From Paracoccaceae bacterium (GTDB lineage Bacteria; Pseudomonadota; Alphaproteobacteria; Rhodobacterales; Rhodobacteraceae): a stretch of 64,000 nt of DNA. Below the pieces are notes generated by a model that saw only the letters and a program-made list of their open reading frames with translations, did no database searches and was not told where the DNA came from. Positions 57,900-64,000 of this stretch are shown one piece after another; position 1 is the first letter of the stretch; each line of letters opens with the position of its first letter. The stretch covers positions 57,291-121,290 of the forward strand of contig JAUYQR010000008.1 of assembly GCA_030697175.1 (NCBI GenBank), given 5' to 3'. The position numbers and the translations under genes are program-made.

Positions 57900-59587
57900 T
57901 GGGCGAAATCCCGCACCCAGGTTTCGACGCGGCGGTTGATGGCGCGGCCGGGATCGGTGTCGTTGCAGGCAAGCGACGAGATCTCGCCAAGGCCCACGGC
58001 GGTGAGGCGCACGTTATCCGCCACCTCGGGATATTCGGCGAGGAGGGTCGCGATGATCTGTTCGGCGCGTTTCAGGCTGAGGTCGCGGTTCAGCGCGGCA
58101 TCGCCGACTGTGTCGGTGAAGCCGAGGAACAGAACCTCCTTGCCCCGGTAGGCGTCGGTCGACAGGAGGGCGGCAAGGCGGTCAAGGTCGGCCAGCGCGC
58201 GGGCGTTCAGAAGGTCGGTGCCGGTTTCATAGCGAAAGGTGGCCGACAGGCGTTCGGCGGCCAGCAGCATGTCCATCATGCCGCGCAGTTCCTGCTGCTG
58301 GGCCGGGTCGGTCTCGACCATCATCGCCGAGGCGATGCGCATCCCCTGCTGGTCGATGGTGGCCGCGGCGATCGACTGGTCGATGAAGCCGGCGCTGGCG
58401 ACATCGGTCTGCGCGGCATCCGAGGCCAGAAAGCGCGAGAACGCATCGCCGATGGGGGAAAGCGGGGTCTTGCCGCGATAGATGTAGAGCTGGCGGGTAA
58501 GGGGATATTCCTCGGTCTTGACGGTGAAGGGGGTGGGCTGGGTCTGGATGTTGCACGAGCCGCGGATCGCCAGCGGGCGGGCCGGGCCTTCGTTGCCGAT
58601 GCGGGTATAGCCGATCGCGGCGGGATCAGTGGCGACGGTTTCGGCCACCACCCGGTCGGAGCCGAGAACGGTGGCGTCGGCGCTGACCGCAAGCTCGGCC
58701 GGGCGCATCACCAGCGCGTCCAGCACATCGGCAGAGCCGAGGTCGGGCGTGCTGGCGTAAAGCGTGATGGGAAGATCGCTGCCACCGACCTGTGACCAGT
58801 TGGTGATCTTGCCCGCATAGATCGCGGCCGCGTCGGCGGTGGTCAGCGACCGGACCGGATTGCGCGGGTGGGTGATGAAAAGAAGGCCGTCAAGGGCCAC
58901 GATCTGCTCCTGCGCCTCGGATCGCAGATCGCCGAGGCCGAGGTTCTGGGCGGCGCGGACCTCGCGCGTCAGGGCGCGGCGGTCGGAAAGCGCGAGTTCT
59001 GCCGTGCCGTCAAGAAGCGCCGCAATGCCGTCGGAGGACGTGGACGGGACGATCTTGATGGCGGCGGTTTGCGGCAGATCGCCGCCGCTGACCTCGACCA
59101 GAAGGCCATTGTCGATGGTCTTGAGGACAGTCGCCTTGGCTCTGGTGCTTGCAGCAAAGCGGCTGAGGAGCGTGGGGATGAGATCGACGCCAAGCGCGCG
59201 GTCGCCGGCGATGGTGGTCTGCGGGGCGGGCGCGGTGCCCGCCGGGCAACCGGCGCCGTCGCAGGTGACGGTATCGCGGGCAACGGTCATGCTGCCGACG
59301 CTGGAGCGGATGGTGAAGGCGTCGTCGGTGATTTCGACAAGGTCACCGACAATGGAATAGGTGCCGTCGCGGGTGGTCAGGGTGACCGGGTCGGCAAGCG
59401 CGGGCGCGACGCAGGTCTGGCTGGCAAGGATGGTGGCGATGCCCCCCGCAAGTACCCTTTGGGTCAAAAGGCCGAACGCGGTTCCGTTCCTGACGGGGGG
59501 CTTTCGCAGGCTTCTGCTCGGTTTACGCAACAATAACGATTTCCTGCCAATACTATCTGCAACTCTGGAAACGATACCCGGGATCAC
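57896..59587 (-). CDS. PstS-like binding domain fused to OmpA peptidoglycan-binding domain
   Basis: The 563-residue protein starts at a GTG inside the kinase stop (four-base overlap). A basic leader and signal (about residues 44-65) precede a phosphate-binding-protein-like fold. That fold has PSTSSDGIAALLDGTAELALSDRR, LLFITHPRNPVRSLTTADAAAIYAGKITNWSQVGG-type segments, and IGYTRIGNEG. An OmpA C-terminal domain (about 450-560) carries FLGFTDTVGDAALNRDLSLK, RAEQIIATLL and INRRVETWV, including the Asp and Arg that contact peptidoglycan. No pst transport genes are nearby. Confidence 0.85.
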   Translation of the reverse strand: MIPGIVSRVADSIGRKSLLLRKPSRSLRKPPVRNGTAFGLLTQRVLAGGIATILASQTCVAPALADPVTLTTRDGTYSIVGDLVEITDDAFTIRSSVGSMTVARDTVTCDGAGCPAGTAPAPQTTIAGDRALGVDLIPTLLSRFAASTRAKATVLKTIDNGLLVEVSGGDLPQTAAIKIVPSTSSDGIAALLDGTAELALSDRRALTREVRAAQNLGLGDLRSEAQEQIVALDGLLFITHPRNPVRSLTTADAAAIYAGKITNWSQVGGSDLPITLYASTPDLGSADVLDALVMRPAELAVSADATVLGSDRVVAETVATDPAAIGYTRIGNEGPARPLAIRGSCNIQTQPTPFTVKTEEYPLTRQLYIYRGKTPLSPIGDAFSRFLASDAAQTDVASAGFIDQSIAAATIDQQGMRIASAMMVETDPAQQQELRGMMDMLLAAERLSATFRYETGTDLLNARALADLDRLAALLSTDAYRGKEVLFLGFTDTVGDAALNRDLSLKRAEQIIATLLAEYPEVADNVRLTAVGLGEISSLACNDTDPGRAINRRVETWVRDFAQ

Positions 59588-61932
59588 TCGCGTTCCAGCG
59601 GCATCCGCACCGAGATGACGTTGCCGGCACGCTCGACCTCGAAGGCGGCTTCGCCGACGTTCTGGAAGGACAGAAGGTCGATCACGATCTCAAGGCCTTC
59701 GGGGGTGTTGATCGGCTTGCCAAGCGTGGTTTCCTTCAGGATCACGTCGCCGGGCTGCACGCCGTTTTCATCGGAATAGATGATCCGGTCGACCACGGTG
59801 CGCCAGGCGCCGAATTCGACGCTGGTGCGGAAGGTGGTGCCATTCTTCAGTTCGACCCAGCGGGTGGCCGGGGCGACCAGGCTGACGTCTTCGAAATCGC
59901 CACCCTTGGCGTCGCGGATGCGGGCGGTGGCGGTGATCCTGCCGTCTTCGTCGGGGGTGGTCGAGACGCGGATCGTGTTCGTGATCGCGTCCATGCTGGA
60001 CACCCATTCGCCGTTGATCGCGAAGATGGTGACGCCGTCGGCAACCCACTGGTTGGCGCGGGCAAGCCGGCCGGAGACGGCGGTGACGGAAGGATAGGTC
60101 TCGCCGTCGATCACCTTCGGTTCGGTGGTGAACGGCAGGGCATAGTCCCAGCGGACGGCGCTGAACTGGTCTTCGATCAGCGGGGTGTCGGGGGCAGGTG
60201 GGCGCGGCAGGATTGCAGCGGCAAGGGCAGCAGCTTCGGCTTCGGCCTTGGCTTGGGCTGCGGCGGCTGCCTCGGCGGCGCGCTGGGCGGCAGCGGCGGC
60301 TTCGGCGGCGGCCTGGGTCTGGGCGGCGGCGCGGGCGGCAGCTTCGGCGATGGCGGTGGCATCGGCGGCAGCCTGGGCGCGGGCAGCGGCGCGCAATGAC
60401 GCTTCGGTATCGGCTTTCGCCTTGGCTACAGCTTCAAGCCGGGCGCGGGCTTCGAGGCGGGCGCGGGCCTCGGCGTCCTTGGTGGCGGCGGCTTCGGTTT
60501 CGGCGGCGGCGCTGGCGGTCGCGTCAACCGCGGCCTTGGCGGTCACATCGGCGCGCGCCTGTGCTGCGGCCTGGGCATCGACGGCGGCGCGGGTCTGCGC
60601 CTCGGCCTCGCGGGCGGCGAGGGCATCGGCGGCGGCAAGGGCGGTGGCCACTTCGACGACGCTGCCTGCGGTCTGTGCCGTGGCGGCGCCGGAGGTGGCG
60701 GGATCGCTCATGCTGGTCCAGAGCGCAAAGCCCAACCCGAGCGCCACAACAGAGGACGCGCCCAGAAGCAGCGGAAAGCGCGAGGAGCGGACCTCGGCCG
60801 TCTGTGCCGCAAAAACGGCGGTGGTCGTATCGGGGGCGGGGTTGATCTTGCGGGCAAAGCGGGTGGGCGCCACCGGCGCTGCCGGGGCAGGCTGGGCCAC
60901 CGGCCCGGCTTCGGCGGCGATGATGATGTCGAGCCACTGGGCCGCAGTTTCCAGACGATCCCTTGGCAGGACGCGGGCGGCCTTGTCGATGGCTTCAAGA
61001 AAGCCCGGCGGATACCCCTGAAAGCGCCCGGCGAGCGGCTGGTAGGGATCGGGGCTGCCTTCGGCAATCGAGGCGAGGCGGCGCTGGCTTTCGGGCGGGG
61101 CGGCCCCGGCGATGACGTGGTAGAAGGTGGCGGCCAGAGCGTAAAGATCGCTGTAGGGCCCTTGCGCCGATCCGGTCAGGTAGAATTCCTGTGGCGAATA
61201 CCCGTCCTTGACCACGCGGCGCTGCGACATCACGCGGCTGGCCTTGGTGGCCTGTTCGCGCGCGGCACCAAAGTCGATCAGCACCGGGTTCTTGGTGCGG
61301 GTGTCGACAAGGATGTTGTCGGGCGAGATGTCGCGGTGCAGCATCCCGGACTGGTGGACGAAATCCACCGCCCCGAGCACCTTCTTCAGCATCTGGACGA
61401 TTTCATCCGGCGTGAAGGCACAGTCGGACGCTTCCAGCACGTCAAGCAGGTCTTTGCCGTTGACGTAGTCGATCGCCATGTAGGCGGTGTCGTTGTCCTC
61501 GAACACCTGATGCACGCCGACGATGTTCGGATGCACCAGTTTCGCCAGGCTGCGCGCCTCTTGCACGAACAGCCGGACGACGGAGCGGAATTCACCCTGA
61601 TGCGCCCGCGACCGGGCGCGGACGATGATGCCGCTGCGCCGGCACAGCGAGTTCGGGAAGCATTCCTTGATGACGATGGTGCGGTCGAGCGAATCCTTGG
61701 CGAGGTAGGTGATGCCAAAGCCGCCGGAGTTCAGGTAGCTGACGATGGTATACTGACCCTGCAGCAGTTTGTGGCCGGGTTTCAGTTCATCGACGAAGGC
61801 GTCCTGATTGTCATCCTGCGAGCCGAGTTCACCAGCGAATGCGTCTTCTGCGCCCGCGGCGCCAAGATCCGGTGCGGAAAGATCTTCGGACCATTTCGCG
61901 ACCGCAGTGGCCGCCGTGTTGAATCTCGCCAT
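59584..61932 (-). CDS. Membrane Ser/Thr protein kinase with PDZ-like C-terminal region
   Basis: The 782-residue protein has a cytoplasmic Hanks-type kinase domain at about 55-310. The Gly-rich loop is LNSGGFGITYLAKD, with Lys89 in IVIKE, HRDISPDN at 199-206 and DFG at 220-222. All catalytic residues are present, so it should be active. One membrane helix (about 385-405, LLLGASSVVALGLGFALW) follows. Next is an alanine-rich coiled stalk (about 430-590). The periplasmic part has two PDZ-like stretches, VADGVTIFAINGEWVSSMDA and VQPGDVILKETTLGKPIN. It heads a four-gene operon with solute-binding-like proteins. Confidence 0.9.
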   Translation of the reverse strand: MARFNTAATAVAKWSEDLSAPDLGAAGAEDAFAGELGSQDDNQDAFVDELKPGHKLLQGQYTIVSYLNSGGFGITYLAKDSLDRTIVIKECFPNSLCRRSGIIVRARSRAHQGEFRSVVRLFVQEARSLAKLVHPNIVGVHQVFEDNDTAYMAIDYVNGKDLLDVLEASDCAFTPDEIVQMLKKVLGAVDFVHQSGMLHRDISPDNILVDTRTKNPVLIDFGAAREQATKASRVMSQRRVVKDGYSPQEFYLTGSAQGPYSDLYALAATFYHVIAGAAPPESQRRLASIAEGSPDPYQPLAGRFQGYPPGFLEAIDKAARVLPRDRLETAAQWLDIIIAAEAGPVAQPAPAAPVAPTRFARKINPAPDTTTAVFAAQTAEVRSSRFPLLLGASSVVALGLGFALWTSMSDPATSGAATAQTAGSVVEVATALAAADALAAREAEAQTRAAVDAQAAAQARADVTAKAAVDATASAAAETEAAATKDAEARARLEARARLEAVAKAKADTEASLRAAARAQAAADATAIAEAAARAAAQTQAAAEAAAAAQRAAEAAAAAQAKAEAEAAALAAAILPRPPAPDTPLIEDQFSAVRWDYALPFTTEPKVIDGETYPSVTAVSGRLARANQWVADGVTIFAINGEWVSSMDAITNTIRVSTTPDEDGRITATARIRDAKGGDFEDVSLVAPATRWVELKNGTTFRTSVEFGAWRTVVDRIIYSDENGVQPGDVILKETTLGKPINTPEGLEIVIDLLSFQNVGEAAFEVERAGNVISVRMPLERE

Positions 61933-62331
61933 GTCAGTTCACCGATCTACTCAACGCACGCGTGTGTGCTGTCGCAGAAAGCCCCATGTTGATCGTTCCG
62001 GCGCAAAGAGGGCCGCAGATAGGCCGAATTTAGACAATCTTAAGGCGAGTGCGGAAAGGAAATACTGCGAAAGCGTGTAACTCTGATCCGTGTGGGCAAC
62101 AGTGCTGGGCGGGTTGTGATCATTGTTCGCTGAAAGGCCGGGAAAAGGGCTGGTGTGGGCACCCGGACCAGGAAATCGGGCGCAGGGGGGATTCGCGAGA
62201 CTGCGGCGAAATCGGCGCTTTTTTCGCGCACGGGCCAGGAAGGTTGCTGCAAAATGGAGCAGATGAGCTGGCGGTGGCTGATGAAAAATACAACCCGGAG
62301 GCGAATTCAGCCGATCTGATCTGACCGTCGC

Positions 62332-62371
62332 GCAGCCCACTGGCAGCCCTCTGGCAGCCCACTGGCAGCCC
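62332..62371. repeat. 11-bp tandem repeats with TGCCAG core
   Basis: GCAGCCCACTG, GCAGCCCTCTG, GCAGCCCACTG and a partial fourth copy run head to tail. Read on the other strand each unit contains TGCCAG, the core also seen in the 11-bp soxA repeats at 6114-6146. Confidence 0.75.
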
Positions 62372-62385
62372 TTAGAACGACTCGG

Positions 62386-62430
62386 TTGACTAATTTGGAT
62401 CGTTCCATTAGAAATTTTTGGAATGATCCA
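62386..62430 (+). promoter_or_regulatory. Promoter with paired TGGA-N4-TCCA operators
   Basis: TTGACT (-35, 62386) and TAGAAA (-10, 62409) are 17 bp apart. TGGATCGTTCCA (62396-62407) sits between them and TGGAATGATCCA (62419-62430) covers the start region. Each is a TGGA-N4-TCCA palindrome, 23 bp centre to centre, so a repressor binding both would block the promoter. An IclR-, GntR- or LacI-type regulator is possible; none is encoded in the window beside it. Confidence 0.6.
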
Positions 62431-62445
62431 ATCAGGGGCGGCGTG

Positions 62446-63444
62446 ATGAACTGGGGGCTGATTGGGGCAAGCACGATCGCCGCTGAACACATGATCGGGG
62501 CGCTTCGGGCTTGCGGGGCAGATCCGGTCTGGGTGGTCAGCGGGTCGCTGCCCCACGCGCAGCGTTTTGCCGCCGAACACGGGGTTGCACGGGCAGGCGA
62601 TGATCTTGCGGTGATGCTGGCCGATCCCGGGGTGGAGGCGGTCTATATCTCGTCCACCAACGAAAAGCACCGCGCGCAGGCGCTGGCGGCGATTGCGGCG
62701 GGCAAGCATGTGATCTGCGAAAAGCCGCTGGCGATGACCGTGGCCGAAGCGGTCGGAATGGTGCGTGCGGCGCGTGAGGCGGGTGTGGTCTTTGCGACCA
62801 ACCACCATTTGCGCAACGCAGGCAGCCATCAGGCGATCCGGGCGCTGATTGCGCAAGGCCGGATTGGCACGGTGCTGTCGCTGCGGGTGCATCACGCGGT
62901 GCATCTGCCGCCGCATTTGCAGGGCTGGCGGATCAACGATGCGGGCGCAGGCGGTGGGGTGATCCCCGATATCACGGTGCATGACGCCGATACGGTGCGA
63001 TTCCTGACGGGGGAAGACCCGGTCGATGTGGTGGCGCAGGCGGGCGTGTCGGGCATGGGGCAGGGGGTCGAGGATTCGGTGATGTCGGTCTGGTCGCTGC
63101 CGTCGGGCGCGATGGTGATGGCGCATGAAAGCTTTACGCACCCTTTCGCGGGCTCTGGCGTCGAGGTGCATGGGACCGAAGGCTCGATCCTTGCGTCTGG
63201 CGTGATGACGCAAGCCCCGGTGGGTCAGGTGACGGTGGTAACGGCAGCCGGACGACAGGCGGTGCCGTTTGCGGCGCATGATCTTTACGCACATGGGGTG
63301 GCTGCGGTCATCGCGGCGGTGCGCGGCGAGGGCCAGCCCTCGGCAAGCGGCGAGGACGGGGTGAAATCGCTGGCCGTGGCGCTGGCCGTGCGCGAGGCGG
63401 CGGCGAGCGGTCGGCGCGTGCCCGTTGGCTACGGAGGCGCGTGA
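62446..63444 (+). CDS. Gfo/Idh/MocA family oxidoreductase
   Basis: The 332-residue NAD(P)-dependent oxidoreductase starts MNWGLIGASTIAAEHMIGAL, a Rossmann start. It contains VYISSTNEKHRAQALAAIAAGKHVICEKPLAMT, whose EKP holds the catalytic Lys, then WRINDAGAGGGVIPDITVHDADTVRFL with the Asp/His pair. ATG 62446 is preceded by AGGGGCGG. The stop overlaps the CoA-transferase start by one base. Substrates in this family are sugars, inositols or their derivatives; the exact one is unknown. Confidence 0.9.
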   Translation: MNWGLIGASTIAAEHMIGALRACGADPVWVVSGSLPHAQRFAAEHGVARAGDDLAVMLADPGVEAVYISSTNEKHRAQALAAIAAGKHVICEKPLAMTVAEAVGMVRAAREAGVVFATNHHLRNAGSHQAIRALIAQGRIGTVLSLRVHHAVHLPPHLQGWRINDAGAGGGVIPDITVHDADTVRFLTGEDPVDVVAQAGVSGMGQGVEDSVMSVWSLPSGAMVMAHESFTHPFAGSGVEVHGTEGSILASGVMTQAPVGQVTVVTAAGRQAVPFAAHDLYAHGVAAVIAAVRGEGQPSASGEDGVKSLAVALAVREAAASGRRVPVGYGGA

Positions 63445-64000
63445 TGGGCAAGCTGGTCACGGCGGCCGAGGCGGCGCGGCGGATCGCGGACGGTGCGGTG
63501 GTGACGGTGTCATCGTCTTCCGCACTTGGCTGCCCCGACAAGGTGTTGGCCGCCATCGGCGCGCGCTTCGAGGCAGAGGGGCATCCGCGCGGGCTGACCA
63601 CGCTGAACCCGATTGCCGCCGGTGACATGTACGGCGTGAAAGGCATCGACCATATCGCCAAGGACGGGCTTCTGGCGCGGATCATCGCGGGGTCGTATCC
63701 GTCAGGCTCGTCGAACCTGCCGATGCCGGAAATTTGGCGGATGATCGTCGAGGACCGCGTTGCCGCCTACAACGTCCCCTCGGGCATCCTTTTCGACATG
63801 CACCGCGAGGCTGCGGCACGCCGTCCGGGCGTCTTGACCAAGGTCGGGATGGACACCTTCGCCGACCCGATCCGCGAGGGCTGCGCGATGAACGCGCGGG
63901 GGGCCGCCGCGCCCATCGTGCGCCGGGTGGAGTTCGGCAGCGAGACCTGGCTCCACTTCCCCAACATCCAGCCCGATGTCTGCATCCTGCGCGCGACGAC
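63444..64000 (+). CDS. Acyl-CoA:acetate/3-oxoacid CoA-transferase, partial
   Basis: The visible 185 residues belong to the start of a family I CoA-transferase. VTAAEAARRIADGAVVTVSS and the LLARIIAGSYPSGSSNLPMP segment resemble the alpha part of acetate/propionate CoA-transferases, as does DTFADPIREGCAMN. The catalytic Glu motif of the beta part lies beyond the window. It begins in the TGATG overlap with the gfo-like gene, so both are in one operon controlled by the promoter at 62386. Confidence 0.82.
   Translation, partial: MGKLVTAAEAARRIADGAVVTVSSSSALGCPDKVLAAIGARFEAEGHPRGLTTLNPIAAGDMYGVKGIDHIAKDGLLARIIAGSYPSGSSNLPMPEIWRMIVEDRVAAYNVPSGILFDMHREAAARRPGVLTKVGMDTFADPIREGCAMNARGAAAPIVRRVEFGSETWLHFPNIQPDVCILRAT

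Larger units (their letters stand above)
61933..62445. other. Intergenic region between kinase operon and gfo-like gene
   Basis: This 513-bp divergent gap contains the 11-bp repeat array at 62332-62371 and the promoter/operator region at 62386-62430. A 91-residue Cys-containing frame at 62049-62324 lacks a start signal and family match and was not called. The kinase promoter should lie within about 61935-62100, where AT-rich TTTAGACAATCTTAAG is seen, but no firm boxes were assigned. Confidence 0.5.

Noticed and set aside
62049..62324. 91-residue Cys-containing frame upstream of the gfo-like gene
   Set aside because: No ribosome-binding site, no recognisable motif, and it ends just before the repeat array.

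Overview
The window looks like a chromosomal segment of an alphaproteobacterium of the Rhodobacteraceae (Rhodobacter/Roseobacter relatives). This rests on very high GC with G/C-ending codons, a heterotetrameric sarcosine oxidase locus, the order serS - yajC - secDF - ccmABCDG - acnA, a Rhodobacter-type smo/mtlK polyol operon, a DddP-type DMSP lyase and an orphan FliG. No rRNA, tRNA, CRISPR array, prophage or insertion sequence was seen. Species cannot be named from sequence reading alone.

Layout. 1-1.7 kb: ruvX and ccmI. 2-8.2 kb: soxB-D-A-G for sarcosine oxidation, interrupted by a duplication scar that holds a chimeric soxD'-'soxB pseudogene and two related one-helix membrane proteins. 8.5-13.4 kb: Fe-type superoxide dismutase, a LOG-family phosphoribohydrolase, a LysM protein, and an ArsR regulator divergent from an Atm1-like ABC exporter. 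13.5-17.1 kb: envelope and ribosome assembly block (YfgM-like, BamB-like, Der). 17.1-26.8 kb: a TspO-like protein, serS, yajC-secD-secF, a Mth938-like protein, an aldo/keto reductase and the haem exporter/cytochrome c maturation genes ccmABCDG. 26.8-38.2 kb: an HxlR regulator, small proteins, acnA, a DUF1223 protein, an LpxL-like acyltransferase, an EamA transporter, an orphan fliG, two small secreted-type proteins sharing a Cys-Trp module, purB and an endonuclease/phosphatase-fold protein. 38.3-43.3 kb: dddP, a CgeB-like glycosyltransferase, a DUF3445 haem N-demethylase and an alpha/beta hydrolase. 43.4-47.1 kb: glnB-glnA and a bifunctional NAD(P)HX repair enzyme carrying an in-frame palindromic repeat. 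47.3-55.5 kb: polyol uptake and oxidation operon (HAD phosphatase, SmoC regulator, SmoEFGK ABC transporter, SmoS, MtlK). 55.6-61.9 kb: a four-gene operon of a membrane Ser/Thr kinase with three solute-binding-like proteins from three unrelated transporter families. 62.4-64 kb: a Gfo/Idh/MocA oxidoreductase and a CoA-transferase running off the edge.

The strongest candidate for an undescribed system is the kinase operon at 55602-61932. The kinase has a cytoplasmic catalytic domain, one membrane span, an alanine-rich stalk and PDZ-like periplasmic modules. Its partners are a PstS-like/OmpA fusion, a TRAP-like binding protein and a LysM/SBP_3 fusion. No transporter permease or ATPase is present, and two of the partners carry peptidoglycan-binding modules, which suggests wall-anchored ligand sensing coupled to phosphorylation. 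That function is inference.

Other notable features are a sox locus rebuilt by tandem duplication and deletion, a 118-bp inverted-repeat element translated inside nnrD with a partial copy 9 kb away, 11-bp TGCCAG-core tandem repeats (one set in frame inside soxA), and a 15-bp tandem repeat between smoE and smoF.
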